A stretch of DNA of 64,000 nt from CAZNUP01 sp964609775 (GCA_964609775.1 CAZSSJ010000003.1:1-64000), one strand, 5' to 3'; positions 7,951-15,932 are shown, counted from the first letter of the stretch. Numbers and translations are program-made. The notes: generated by a model not told the origin, from the sequence alone.

Positions 7951-8145
7951 ATGAAACTCATCTCCTGGAATGTCAATGGACTGCGATCGTGCGAGGAAAA
8001 GTTTCTGGAATTTGTGGCCTCGGAACAGCCGGATGTTTTTAGTCTTGCAAGAGGCACTCTTGTGAAGCTAGTGGGTAGTGAGTTTTGCCGGACGCGTGTG
8101 GCTCTGACCGCTGCCCGATTCTACTCGAGATTAGTGTTTGACTGA
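7951..8145 (+). pseudogene. Exonuclease III (Xth) N-terminal remnant
   Basis: The first 30 residues (MKLISWNVNGLRSCEEKFLE, then EQPDVF) are the unmistakable start of exodeoxyribonuclease III / AP endonuclease. After that the expected LQE motif appears only in the next frame (LQEALL then TGA), and the remaining ~30 codons are unrelated. Only about one tenth of a normal 250-aa enzyme is left. No further Xth motif is seen before the convergent alkyltransferase-like gene, which overlaps its end by 25 bp. Confidence 0.75.
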
Positions 8146-8531
8146 CCAAACGGAAAGTGTTTTTTGAGGAGGGTTTCGATGTAGTCGTCGTCCAGCTGAA
8201 GATTTTTCAGGAATTTCTGGTCGGGGAGGAAGCGGTATTTTTCGATGTCCAGGGTAAGGTCGGCGTTTACTTTTATTCCTTCTGACTCAAGGAGTTTCTT
8301 TTGCATTTCCGGAGTGCAGTAGAGGTTGCCTTTGATGGAGATTCGCCCGGCGTTGTTCACCACACGCCACCAGGGAAGATTGTCCAGGTGGCCGCTTTGG
8401 TGAAGGATCCAGCCGACCTGCCGGGCGGCTCTCGGGATGCCAGCGTAGAGGGCGACCTGGCCATAGCTCGCCACTTTTCCCTCGGGAATGAGTTGGATAA
8501 TTTGATGGATTTTGGTTTTGAACTGAGACAT
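8121..8531 (-). CDS. Alkyltransferase-like (ATL) DNA-repair protein
   Basis: Homologue of the C-terminal domain of O6-alkylguanine-DNA alkyltransferase. The helix-turn-helix (EGKVASYGQVALYAG, then PRAARQVGWIL) and the following block are clear, but the reactive PCHRV motif is replaced by PWWRVVNNAGRIS. The cysteine is thus a tryptophan, the hallmark of ATL proteins. These bind O6-alkylguanine without repairing it and hand it to nucleotide excision repair. I prefer the MSQFKTK start at 8531 (136 aa), since that is where similarity begins; an in-frame ATG also exists at 8576. About 40 extra C-terminal residues are unusual. It is divergent from the RHH/PIN pair. Confidence 0.85.
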   Translation of the reverse strand: MSQFKTKIHQIIQLIPEGKVASYGQVALYAGIPRAARQVGWILHQSGHLDNLPWWRVVNNAGRISIKGNLYCTPEMQKKLLESEGIKVNADLTLDIEKYRFLPDQKFLKNLQLDDDYIETLLKKHFPFGQSNTNLE

Positions 8532-8576
8532 GGGACTGGGAGAAATATTATCATGGTTGGTGTCGGGAAAACTCAT

Positions 8577-8609
8577 TTGACAAGGTGATGTATATGTGGT
8601 AATGTATAT
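8577..8609 (+). promoter_or_regulatory. Promoter and direct-repeat operator of the RHH/PIN pair
   Basis: TTGACA at 8577-8582, a 17-bp spacer and TAATGT at 8600-8605, with the ATG 6 nt later (8612). Two copies of ATGTATAT at 8588-8595 and 8602-8609 flank and overlap the -10 box, a pattern expected for a ribbon-helix-helix repressor. Confidence 0.6.
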
Positions 8610-8611
8610 TT

Positions 8612-8857
8612 ATGATAAGAACTCAGATCTATCTTCCAGAAGACACCCATGCTCGACTGATGCAAATTGCCCAGGAGGAAAAAACAACCTTTTCTAAACT
8701 TGTCAGGAGTGGGGCAGATTTGGTAGTAAAGAAGCGAGTGAAGAACAATCCTCAGAAACGCGCTGTGACCTTTTTGGCAAACTTGCCAAGTAAGTACAAA
8801 ACTAAATTGACTGGTAAACAATTAGTCGACTTAATAAGCAGGGGCAGAGATGAATGA
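8612..8857 (+). CDS. Ribbon-helix-helix antitoxin
   Basis: 81-aa CopG/Arc-type antitoxin. The N-terminal strand and two helices (IRTQIYLPEDTHARLMQIAQ, then FSKLVRSGADLVV) form the RHH DNA-binding fold. The C-terminal basic part is expected to contact the toxin. Its stop overlaps the start of the PIN gene by 8 nt, so the two are translationally coupled. The start is placed 6 nt behind the -10 box (leaderless). Confidence 0.85.
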   Translation: MIRTQIYLPEDTHARLMQIAQEEKTTFSKLVRSGADLVVKKRVKNNPQKRAVTFLANLPSKYKTKLTGKQLVDLISRGRDE

Positions 8858-9311
8858 TATCCTTCCCAAGCGTGGAGGTTTGGGGTATCCTTTGGTGCTG
8901 GATTCTTCGGTGGTGATTTCTTGTTTTGGGCAGGGAGACGAGTATTCAGAGATGTCGAGGAGATTTTTCAAGGAGGTGGCTTCGAAGTTGGAGGCGCTTT
9001 TGCCCACGATTGTGTTTGTTGAGGTAGCCGTTAATTTGTATTTGCAGAAAGTGCCAAATGTGAGGAGGGCACTGGGGGTCATTTCCGGCTTTAAACAGAT
9101 TGCCTTAGATTCTACGTTTGCCTGGAACTGTGCCAAGTTTGCCCCGAGTAATAGGATCTTGAGGACGTCCGATTTTATTATTGCAGTTTCGGCGAGAGTT
9201 AATGAAGCGGTTTTGATTACATGGGACAAACGGTTGCTAGATAATGTGGTTTGTGAAGCCATGACGCCAAGCGAATTTTTGAAGAAGACAACGAAAGCTT
9301 CTACCGCGTAG
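8850..9311 (+). CDS. PIN-domain toxin
   Basis: 153-aa PIN-fold RNase partner of the RHH antitoxin. The motifs are LVLDSSVVISCF (first acidic residue) around 17-27, the glutamate in IVFVEVAVNLY around 57-61, LRTSDFIIAVSA around 109-120 and the terminal ITWDKRLLDN around 126-135. The N-terminal 14 residues before the domain are unusual for VapC. The last 11 bp overlap the 3' end of the convergent msrB gene. Confidence 0.85.
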   Translation: MNDILPKRGGLGYPLVLDSSVVISCFGQGDEYSEMSRRFFKEVASKLEALLPTIVFVEVAVNLYLQKVPNVRRALGVISGFKQIALDSTFAWNCAKFAPSNRILRTSDFIIAVSARVNEAVLITWDKRLLDNVVCEAMTPSEFLKKTTKASTA

Positions 9312-9711
9312 TTTTCTTTGGTTTAAAGTCGAGGGCGAGGGAATTGATACAGTATCTTTCTCCGGTTGGCTCGGGGCCGTCAGGCCCGCCTGCTGGCGAG
9401 GCGGGGAAGACGTGACCGAGGTGGGCGCCACAATTACTACACAAGACTTCTTGGCGGTGCATGCCCAGGGAAAAATCATCCTCGATTTTGACATTGGTTT
9501 TGGCTTCGGGCTTCCAAAAGCTGGGCCAACCGGTGCCGGAGTCAAATTTGGTGGCTGAGGAAAAGAGAGTTTGACCGCAATTGACACAGACATACAGGCC
9601 TGGTTCGTGATTGTTCGTATACTTTCCGGAGAAAGGCGGCTCGGTGCCTTTGAGGAAGCAGACGGTGTATTGTTCTTGGGTGAGGTTAGGATTGACAGGT
9701 TTTGCTTTCAC
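9301..9711 (-). CDS. msrB: Peptide methionine-(R)-S-oxide reductase
   Basis: Repairs oxidised methionine (R-sulfoxide) in proteins. The start is a GTG at 9711. The two CxxC zinc pairs (VCVNCGQ near 42-45, LCSNCGAHLGHVF near 91-94), the TGWPSFW block and the catalytic RYCINS motif near 120 are all present, so the enzyme should be active. Between GHVF and DGPEPTGERYC there are seven extra residues (PASPAGG), encoded exactly by a 21-bp GC-rich palindrome (9385-9405). Confidence 0.95.
   Translation of the reverse strand: MKAKPVNPNLTQEQYTVCFLKGTEPPFSGKYTNNHEPGLYVCVNCGQTLFSSATKFDSGTGWPSFWKPEAKTNVKIEDDFSLGMHRQEVLCSNCGAHLGHVFPASPAGGPDGPEPTGERYCINSLALDFKPKKTTR
9385..9405. repeat. 21-bp palindromic insert inside msrB
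   Basis: Arms CCCGCCT and AGGCGGG around a 7-bp centre. It translates in frame on the minus strand as PASPAGG, between conserved MsrB motifs that are normally nearly adjacent. It looks like a REP-type element that landed in the gene without shifting the frame. Confidence 0.65.
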
Positions 9712-9803
9712 GGAGGAAATTGTATCTTGCCGGAAGAAAAATTGCCAGCATGTCGATTTGGCAGGCGAGACAAGGGTGGTTGGGTATATAGTAAAATGAT
9801 TTG

Positions 9804-10715
9804 ATGAACAATTTGGCGGCGGTTTTTTTAGCGGTTATTTCCGGAGTGTCAGGAATCTTTGGCCCCAGTGCTTCACGGGAAATTGTCTCGCCGATTTGGG
9901 GAGTGGCTTCAAGTGGTCGAGTGGTTGCGGCAGAGACGGCCGGGAAGAAAACAGAGACATCGCCAGGAATTGCTTCGGCGGTCGAGCAAGCGCTCAAACA
10001 AAGCCAGGGAAAGTATTATGTTTACGTGAAGAATCTGAAGAGCGGCGAGACGTACAGCTTAAATGACCACACACTTCTGCCGGCGGGAAGTCTCTATAAA
10101 GCGTGGCTGGCGGTGGAGACGCTTGATTTAATTAGACAGGGGAAAATTGAGGAAGATGAGGTGCTTTCGGCGAAAGTGGCTGATCTTAATGCGTGGGCGG
10201 GGCTGTCAGCCGAAGAAGCGGAACTGACGGAGGGAGTGATGACCTTTACGGTTCGGGAGGCGGTGCAACGGATGATTGCGGTGTCCCACAATTATGCGGC
10301 GTATCTTTTAACACGCAAGGTTGGGGAGACGTCGGTGCGGACGATGCTTAGAAAGCACGGTCTAACGGAGTCTTCTTATAAACGGCCGCCGCTGGTGACG
10401 GCCTTCGACATGGGCTTGTTTTTTGAGAAGGTTTATGACGATGAATTCTTCAGCGGAGAATCGGCGACGGAGCTCAAAGATATTTTTGCCGCTAATGAGC
10501 TTAATTTAGGCCTGCCGAAGTATTTGCCAAAAACGGTCCGAGTGGAGCATAAAACTGGGGAGCTGGGGAGGTATAAACACGACTGCGGGATTGTCTATTC
10601 TTCGGGAGGAAATTATGTGATTTGTGCGATGAGCGAGAGCGGGGATCCTTTGGGGGCGCAGGAAAGAATTGCCCGGATTTCCAAAAATGTTTATGACTAT
10701 TTCATTGCCAAGTAG
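9804..10715 (+). CDS. Class A beta-lactamase-like serine hydrolase
   Basis: Exported penicillin-binding-fold hydrolase. There is a signal/anchor helix in the first ~20 residues, a linker to about 55, then the catalytic domain with S-x-x-K (AGSLYKAW, about 95-98), an SHN in place of SDN (VSHNYAA, about 160-162) and a KTG box (EHKTGELG, about 248-250). It may hydrolyse a beta-lactam or peptidoglycan-like substrate; resistance cannot be claimed from sequence. TAAAAT at 9792-9797 lies 6 nt before the ATG at 9804 (leaderless). The 3' end overlaps the RnfD-FNR fusion gene by about 29 bp. Confidence 0.85.
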   Translation: MNNLAAVFLAVISGVSGIFGPSASREIVSPIWGVASSGRVVAAETAGKKTETSPGIASAVEQALKQSQGKYYVYVKNLKSGETYSLNDHTLLPAGSLYKAWLAVETLDLIRQGKIEEDEVLSAKVADLNAWAGLSAEEAELTEGVMTFTVREAVQRMIAVSHNYAAYLLTRKVGETSVRTMLRKHGLTESSYKRPPLVTAFDMGLFFEKVYDDEFFSGESATELKDIFAANELNLGLPKYLPKTVRVEHKTGELGRYKHDCGIVYSSGGNYVICAMSESGDPLGAQERIARISKNVYDYFIAK

Positions 10716-12201
10716 CTTCCTCATTGACGATTTTCTGAACCGGATTACGATGTACCGTTTGGTGCTGTATGTCCTGATTTTTTATGTGGTGGTTGCCCTG
10801 GTGTTTTCCTTTTTCGGCCTCCTGCCGTTTAGCCCCGAGAGGCTGCTTATTTCGAGCGGGTTTATCGTCGGGGTTAGTTATGGAGTGAATGTATTTTTTT
10901 CCCGGATCTTCCGGGTGGCGACGAATGGGGAGTCAGTTTATATCACCGGTCTTATTCTGGCGCTTATTATTAGTCCGCCAGCAAATATTTCCGGATTAGC
11001 ATTTCTTTTTTGGGCAGCGGTGGTGGCAATGGCGGCAAAATTTATTTTGACAGTGAGGCGGAAACACCTCTTTAATCCGGCGGCTCTGGCGGTTTTGGTC
11101 ACGGCAGTTTTTCTTGGGAGGGCAGCCAGTTGGTGGGTGGGGACGGAAGTTATGCTGCCGTTTGTGGCTGTGGGTGGCTTTCTGGTGGTGCGCAAGTTGC
11201 GACGGTTTGATTTGGTGCTAAGTTTTCTTCTCACGGCAATGGTGACGACGGTCGTTTTAGGAGTTTTGGGTGGGGCGCCCCTGTTAACGGTGATTTCCAG
11301 GACAATTTTGAACTCGGCAATTGTCTTTTTCGCGACGGTTATGTTGACGGAACCGATGACGACCCCGCCGGCGTCAGGATCGCGGGCCCTATACGGCTTG
11401 GTGGTGGGATTTCTGGCTGCCCCGCAGGTGAATCTAGGAGGGATTTATTCCTCACCGGAGCTGGCTCTGGTGGTGGGTAATGTGTTCTCTTTTATTGTCA
11501 GTCCGAAGGGAAGGTTTTTTCTGAAATTGCGGGAGAAAAACCAAATGGCCGCGGATCAGTGGGACTTTGTTTTTACCCCTGACCAAAAGGTGAGGTATTT
11601 ACCGGGGCAGTACATGGAGTGGACACTTGGCCACCAGGGGGTGGATGGCCGGGGGAACCGGCGCTATTTCACTCTGGCCTCGTCGCCAAGTGAAGAGGAG
11701 ATTAGACTGGGAGTGAAATTTGTTCCGGAGGGCAGTTCTTTTAAACGGGCTCTTCGGCAACTGCCGGTGGGGGAGAGCTTGGTGGCCGCGCAGTTGGCGG
11801 GAGAATTTACTCTTTCTTCTGATCCGCAAAGAAAGTATGTCTTTTTGGCGGGGGGAATTGGGATCACGCCCTTTCGGAGCATGATTAAATTTCTGCTTGA
11901 TAGTGGGCAGAGGCGCGACATTATTCTTTTCTATCTTGTGAGAAGTGAGGATGAAGTGGTGTATCGAGAGATATTTGACCGAGCGAAAGCCGAAATTGGG
12001 ATAAAAGTCGAGTATGTTCTTTCTGAGAAGTTGGGTCATTTGAAGGCAGTGATTATTGCCAAGGAGGTGGCGGATTACCAGGAGAGATATTTTTACATTT
12101 CGGGATCGCACAGTGCTGTGGTGGCACTTGAGCGGGAAGTGCGAAGTTTGGGCGTGCCCGGCAGGCGGATTAAGAAAGATTTTTTTCCGGGGTATGTCTG
12201 A
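10687..12201 (+). CDS. RnfD/NqrB-like membrane domain fused to a ferredoxin-NAD(P)+ reductase domain
   Basis: Residues 1 to about 265 hold at least eight membrane helices resembling RnfD/NqrB, including the EPMTTPP...LYG block where the flavin-carrying loop sits in that family. Residues from about 285 on form an FNR-type module: the FAD motif RRYFTLASSPSE, then the NAD(P) motif FLAGGIGITPFRSM and a C-terminal YISGSHSAV stretch. A membrane-bound NAD(P)H-flavin electron pathway, possibly ion-translocating, is inferred. No other rnf or nqr genes are nearby. The start at 10687 (or ATG 10693) overlaps the upstream hydrolase gene. Confidence 0.85.
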   Translation: MFMTISLPSSFLIDDFLNRITMYRLVLYVLIFYVVVALVFSFFGLLPFSPERLLISSGFIVGVSYGVNVFFSRIFRVATNGESVYITGLILALIISPPANISGLAFLFWAAVVAMAAKFILTVRRKHLFNPAALAVLVTAVFLGRAASWWVGTEVMLPFVAVGGFLVVRKLRRFDLVLSFLLTAMVTTVVLGVLGGAPLLTVISRTILNSAIVFFATVMLTEPMTTPPASGSRALYGLVVGFLAAPQVNLGGIYSSPELALVVGNVFSFIVSPKGRFFLKLREKNQMAADQWDFVFTPDQKVRYLPGQYMEWTLGHQGVDGRGNRRYFTLASSPSEEEIRLGVKFVPEGSSFKRALRQLPVGESLVAAQLAGEFTLSSDPQRKYVFLAGGIGITPFRSMIKFLLDSGQRRDIILFYLVRSEDEVVYREIFDRAKAEIGIKVEYVLSEKLGHLKAVIIAKEVADYQERYFYISGSHSAVVALEREVRSLGVPGRRIKKDFFPGYV

Positions 12202-12203
12202 AA

Positions 12204-12262
12204 GGCAGTAAGGCAGGAAGGCGGTAAGGTAGAAAGGGAGTAAGGCGGAGAGGAGCTGGAGG
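12204..12262. repeat. Degenerate GGCAGTAAGG tandem repeats
   Basis: The convergent intergenic gap contains repeated GGCAGTAAGG / GGCGGTAAGG / GGGAGTAAGG words. A similar AGGCAGTAAGGCAGGAAGG stretch occurs inside gyrA near 57668. Confidence 0.45.
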
Positions 12263-12263
12263 T

Positions 12264-13061
12264 TTAGTTTCGTTTGAGGAAAGTGAGAACGGCAAAGATG
12301 GCTAGGGCAGTGAGGACGATGAGGCCGCTAGCGGGGATGTCCAGGTAGAACGCGGCAATGATGCCGGTGATGACGGAGAAAAGAGAAATGCCCTCGGCGA
12401 TGAGGATGGTTTCACTGAAACCTCTTTTCAGCTGGAGGGCAGCGACGACGGGAATGACGATGAGGGCGGAAATGAGGAGGATGCCAACGATCGGGATGGC
12501 GAGAGCAACGGTGAGGGCGGTTAGGATAATGAGGATGGTGTTGATGAGTCTGGCGGGAATGCCGGCAACCTGGGCGGCTTCCTCATCAAAAGAGAGAAAC
12601 ACCAATTCTTTATAGAATAGGGCGATAGCGATGATGACGATGATTGCCATCAGAGACATGACCCAGATGTCTTCCTGCCTGACGGTGACGATGCTGCCGA
12701 AGAGATAGTTAAAAAGATCGACACTAAAGCCGTGAGCAAGACTGATGAGGATGATGGCCAGAGCGAGGCTGCCGGAGAGAAAGAGGGCCAGGGCAGTTTC
12801 CCCATAAACTTTGCGGGTGAGTCTCAGGCGCTCGATGAGGATTGATGAAGTGGTGGCGGCAAGAATGGCAGTCACGATCGGATTTATTTTGAAGAGGAGA
12901 CCGATGGCGACGCCGGCGAGCGAGACGTGGGAGAGAGTGTCGGCAATCAGGGAATAGCGCCGCAGGACGAGAAAGATGCCAATGAGGGGGGCAATGGAAG
13001 ACACGATGATCCCAGCTTGGAGGCCGCGAATGATGAAGTCGTATTGGAAAATCTCAAACAT
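12264..13061 (-). CDS. znuB: Zinc/manganese ABC transporter permease
   Basis: 265-aa ABC-3 family membrane permease with about eight helices. Recognisable family blocks are ADTLSHVSLAGVAIG near 36-50 and the DEEAAQVAGIPARLIN coupling helix near 155-170, ending in the usual LLISALIVIPVVAA region. It is the last gene of a znuA-znuC-znuB order and its start overlaps the ATPase gene by 8 bp. Whether the substrate is Zn or Mn cannot be told from the permease. Confidence 0.92.
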   Translation of the reverse strand: MFEIFQYDFIIRGLQAGIIVSSIAPLIGIFLVLRRYSLIADTLSHVSLAGVAIGLLFKINPIVTAILAATTSSILIERLRLTRKVYGETALALFLSGSLALAIILISLAHGFSVDLFNYLFGSIVTVRQEDIWVMSLMAIIVIIAIALFYKELVFLSFDEEAAQVAGIPARLINTILIILTALTVALAIPIVGILLISALIVIPVVAALQLKRGFSETILIAEGISLFSVITGIIAAFYLDIPASGLIVLTALAIFAVLTFLKRN

Positions 13062-13770
13062 ATGACCGGTTAAAGTTTTCTGATGAACCGTGATAGATTA
13101 GGGAATGGTTGATGCAGGCAACTTCGGTGGTTTGTGAGGTGATAATGTCGAGGTCGTGCGAGACCAGGACGAGGGTGAGGTTGTGGTGGTCATTAAGGTC
13201 GCGAAGGAGCTTGTAGAACTTATCCTGAGTTTCCGGATCGACGCTGACGGTGGGCTCGTCGAGGATGATGACTTCCGGTTCCGAGGCAAGAGCTCGGGCA
13301 ATGAAGACGCGTTGTTGTTGGCCTCCAGATAGATTGCCGATCAGCTGGTCTTTTTCGCTAGTTAAGTCAACTTCGGCAATGACGCTAGTGACGACGCGGT
13401 TGTCTTCATTGGTGGGAAGTTTGAACAGGCCCCGGCGACCGTAGCGGCCCATAGCGACAGTTTCTTCAATTGTGGCGGGAAAGTTGAGGTCAAAGTTGGT
13501 GGCTTTTTGGGGAACGTAGCCAATCTTATACCAGTCAGGGAAGTCTTTCAGATCTTTGCCAAAAAGTTTGACCTGACCCTCAAAGTTGGGAAGAAGGCCG
13601 AGCATGATTTTGAGGAGCGTCGTTTTTCCGCCGCCGTTGGGGCCGATAATTCCCAGATAGTCACCGAGGTGAATATTGAGAGAGAGGTTGTTCAAGACCC
13701 TTTCCTGGCCATATGTAAAGGAAATGTTCTGCAGCTCGATGATGTTTTTGGTGTGGTCTACTTGGTGCAC
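13054..13770 (-). CDS. znuC: Zinc/manganese ABC transporter ATP-binding protein
   Basis: ABC ATPase powering the metal importer. The Walker A GPNGGGKTT is around residues 43-51, the Q-loop in YVPQK around 85, the LSGGQQQRV signature around 145, the Walker B VIILDEP around 165 and the switch histidine in LVSHD around 200. Length of 238 aa is standard. The 5' end overlaps the binding-protein gene by 13 bp and the 3' end overlaps the permease gene by 8 bp, so the three are co-translated. Confidence 0.95.
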   Translation of the reverse strand: MHQVDHTKNIIELQNISFTYGQERVLNNLSLNIHLGDYLGIIGPNGGGKTTLLKIMLGLLPNFEGQVKLFGKDLKDFPDWYKIGYVPQKATNFDLNFPATIEETVAMGRYGRRGLFKLPTNEDNRVVTSVIAEVDLTSEKDQLIGNLSGGQQQRVFIARALASEPEVIILDEPTVSVDPETQDKFYKLLRDLNDHHNLTLVLVSHDLDIITSQTTEVACINHSLIYHGSSENFNRSYV

Positions 13771-14660
13771 TGGAGAGCGATTTTAAGGTTAGCTAAATTG
13801 TCTTGCATGACGGTGAAGTAGGTCTTGCCTTCCATTATAGCTTTTTCAGATAGTCCTTCGAGGGGGTCCAAGACCAGGATTTGAGCGCCGATTTCAGAAG
13901 CAAGGGTTTCGGAGAGCTTTGGGCTAGTGAGACTTTCAAAGAAGATGTAGTTGACGCGGCGACTCCTGGCCAGGTTGGTAATCTCTGCCAATTGTTTGGG
14001 CGAGGGCTCCTCATCGGGTGAGAGGCCGGCGATGGGGATTTGGTTTAAACCGTAGGCTTGGGCGAGGTGGCCAAAAGCGGCGTGGGAGGTGATAAAGTCG
14101 CGACGGGCACAATTTGCTAGACTTTGACGGTAGGCGGCTTCGAGGACGTCGAGCTCTTGGTGCAAGTTCTGGGAGTTGGTTTGATAGTAGGCTTCATTTT
14201 GGGGGTCAATTTGAGTGAGGGTGTCAGCAATTCTCTCGGCTTCGGCTTTTGCCAGAGTGGGGCTTAGCCAAACGTGGGGATCAGCTGACTGGATGCCGAG
14301 GTTTTCTCCCGCGACGAGGATTCTGACGGACTTTTCTTTGAGATTAGCGCGGATTTTGTCGGCCCAGGGTTCAAAGCCACCGCTTAAGATGAGCAGGCGG
14401 CTTTGTTCGATGGTGGCCAGATCTCGGGCGGTGGGTTCGTAGTCGTGCGGTTCGAGGCCGGGAGGGGTGAGGTTGATGAGGTTGACCTTATCGCCGCCGA
14501 TTTCCTGAGCGAAGAAAAAGAGCGGGTAGATCGAGGTAACTACGGGAATTTTGGAGGCCCGGCTTGGGTCTTTTTGGGAGGGAGGTAAAAAAGAAGCGAG
14601 TAAGGTTGAAATGATGATTATAAGGGGAACAATAAAAATGGGAAAAGTTTTAGCAGGCAT
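13758..14660 (-). CDS. znuA: Metal ABC transporter substrate-binding protein (ZnuA/TroA family)
   Basis: Cluster A-1 solute-binding protein with an N-terminal membrane anchor (about residues 6-24). The metal ligands of the family are visible: His in LEPHDYEP near 72, His in DPHVWLSP near 130, His in TSHAAFGHLA near 192, and the terminal acidic site in LDPLEG near 272. There is no long His-rich loop between the first two, which is more like manganese or generic TroA forms than ZnuA, so Zn/Mn preference is open. First gene of the operon; a TTGACT-17-AATAAT promoter lies 24 bp upstream. Confidence 0.93.
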   Translation of the reverse strand: MPAKTFPIFIVPLIIIISTLLASFLPPSQKDPSRASKIPVVTSIYPLFFFAQEIGGDKVNLINLTPPGLEPHDYEPTARDLATIEQSRLLILSGGFEPWADKIRANLKEKSVRILVAGENLGIQSADPHVWLSPTLAKAEAERIADTLTQIDPQNEAYYQTNSQNLHQELDVLEAAYRQSLANCARRDFITSHAAFGHLAQAYGLNQIPIAGLSPDEEPSPKQLAEITNLARSRRVNYIFFESLTSPKLSETLASEIGAQILVLDPLEGLSEKAIMEGKTYFTVMQDNLANLKIALQCTK

Positions 14661-14683
14661 TCTGGTTGACCAAGACGGATTAA

Positions 14684-14712
14684 ATTATTACAGATGGGTT
14701 CCGGTTAGTCAA
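14684..14712 (-). promoter_or_regulatory. Promoter of the metal transporter operon
   Basis: On the minus strand TTGACT (14707-14712), a 17-bp spacer and AATAAT (14684-14689), 24 bp before the znuA start. The rest of the 14661-14951 gap holds no gene that I can support; a palindromic TGCCT...AGGCA word lies near 14863-14878. Confidence 0.55.
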
Positions 14713-14951
14713 CGAAACTCGGGTTGAGAGATCGAAAAAGGCCGTGGCGGAGGGCTAAAAGATTAGGAAAAGTCAAAGTTGAAATTAATCCTGTTAAAAT
14801 TGACTAAATTCTATTATAGCTTCAATGAGAAATGGTTTTCCATTTTAACTTCTTCTTCCAGCTTGCCTCGCAGAGGCAGATAGATTGTCGAAAGAGACGA
14901 GAAGGGGCGGAGATAAAAGGCCACTTGATACTACAAGGAATCCGTATTGTA

Positions 14952-14980
14952 TTGACAAGTAGTGTTAAGTAGTGTATGCT
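14952..14980 (+). promoter_or_regulatory. Fic promoter with tandem operator-like repeats
   Basis: TTGACA (14952-14957), 17-bp spacer, TATGCT (14975-14980). The spacer consists almost wholly of two perfect copies of AAGTAGTGT (14957-14965 and 14967-14975), 10 bp apart and so on the same face of the helix. The Fic start ATG is 10 nt past the -10 box. Confidence 0.65.
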
Positions 14981-14990
14981 ATCCAGCAGT

Positions 14991-15932
14991 ATGGATGATC
15001 AGCTTCAAAAATTAGCGGCTAAGAAACAAAGATTAGACGCCCATAGACCATTACCTAGGGAGTTGGTCAAAAATCTCGATGAATGGTTTAGGATAGAGCT
15101 TACTTATACCTCTAATGCGATCGAAGGGAACACTCTCACCCGCGCTGAAACAGCTCTGGTGGTCGAGAAGGGAATTACTGTTGCCGGGAAAAGTTTAAAA
15201 GAACACCTGGAGGCCACCAATCATGTGGAGGCTTTGGAGTATATTAAATTTTTGGTTGGGAAAACAAGGAGAGATATTACGAAAAACGATATTTCCGATA
15301 TTAACAAAATTATCCTTTACAAAACGGAAGAAAATAGCGGCGGAAGATACAGAACCATGCCCGCCCGCCTGACAGGATCAGAGACAATCCTGCCTAACCC
15401 CATAAAGACCCCGGAGTTAATGGAAGAGTTTATGATTTGGCTAAAGAGCGATAATCAGGACAGTCCGGTTATAATTGCGGCTGATGCCCATTTTAGGCTA
15501 GTTAGTATCCATCCTTTTCCGGACGGCAACGGGAGAACGTCACGGCTACTCATGAACCTGATCTTAATGCAGGAAGGCTATCCTCCGGCAATAATTCGTA
15601 AGGAGGACCGAGCCGTGTATATTGATTCTTTGGAGAAAGGACAAAAAACCGGAAACTTAGAAGATTTTTACCGCCTGGTTTATGAATCTGTTGACCGGTC
15701 GTTAGATATTTATCTTGAAGTGTTGGAGCCAGAGAGAACGAGTGTTGCCGTGCCCGCACCGGATCAGCGCTTCTACACAACCCCGGAAGTAGCCGCGCTG
15801 CTTAAAGTGGATCCGGAAAGTGTCCGGCGTTATGTTCGCTCCGGTAAGTTAAAAGCGGTCAAACTGGGTGGTAAATTCATTCGGGTTGATCGGGCAGACC
15901 TAGACAGGTTTATAGAAGGAATGAAAACATAA
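14991..15932 (+). CDS. Fic family protein with C-terminal helix-turn-helix
   Basis: Predicted AMP-transferase (or related NMP-transferase) that modifies hydroxyl groups on target proteins. The catalytic motif HPFPDGNGRTSR is intact at about residues 174-185, with the substrate flap before it. An N-terminal inhibitory helix with the (S/T)xxxE(G/N) pattern (SNAIEG, about 41-46) makes it a self-inhibited class II Fic. The last ~55 residues (FYTTPEVAALLKVDPESVRR then GKFIRVDRADLDRFI) form an excisionase/MerR-type DNA-binding helix-turn-helix, so it may repress its own promoter at the tandem repeats upstream. No separate antitoxin gene is present. Confidence 0.92.
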   Translation: MDDQLQKLAAKKQRLDAHRPLPRELVKNLDEWFRIELTYTSNAIEGNTLTRAETALVVEKGITVAGKSLKEHLEATNHVEALEYIKFLVGKTRRDITKNDISDINKIILYKTEENSGGRYRTMPARLTGSETILPNPIKTPELMEEFMIWLKSDNQDSPVIIAADAHFRLVSIHPFPDGNGRTSRLLMNLILMQEGYPPAIIRKEDRAVYIDSLEKGQKTGNLEDFYRLVYESVDRSLDIYLEVLEPERTSVAVPAPDQRFYTTPEVAALLKVDPESVRRYVRSGKLKAVKLGGKFIRVDRADLDRFIEGMKT

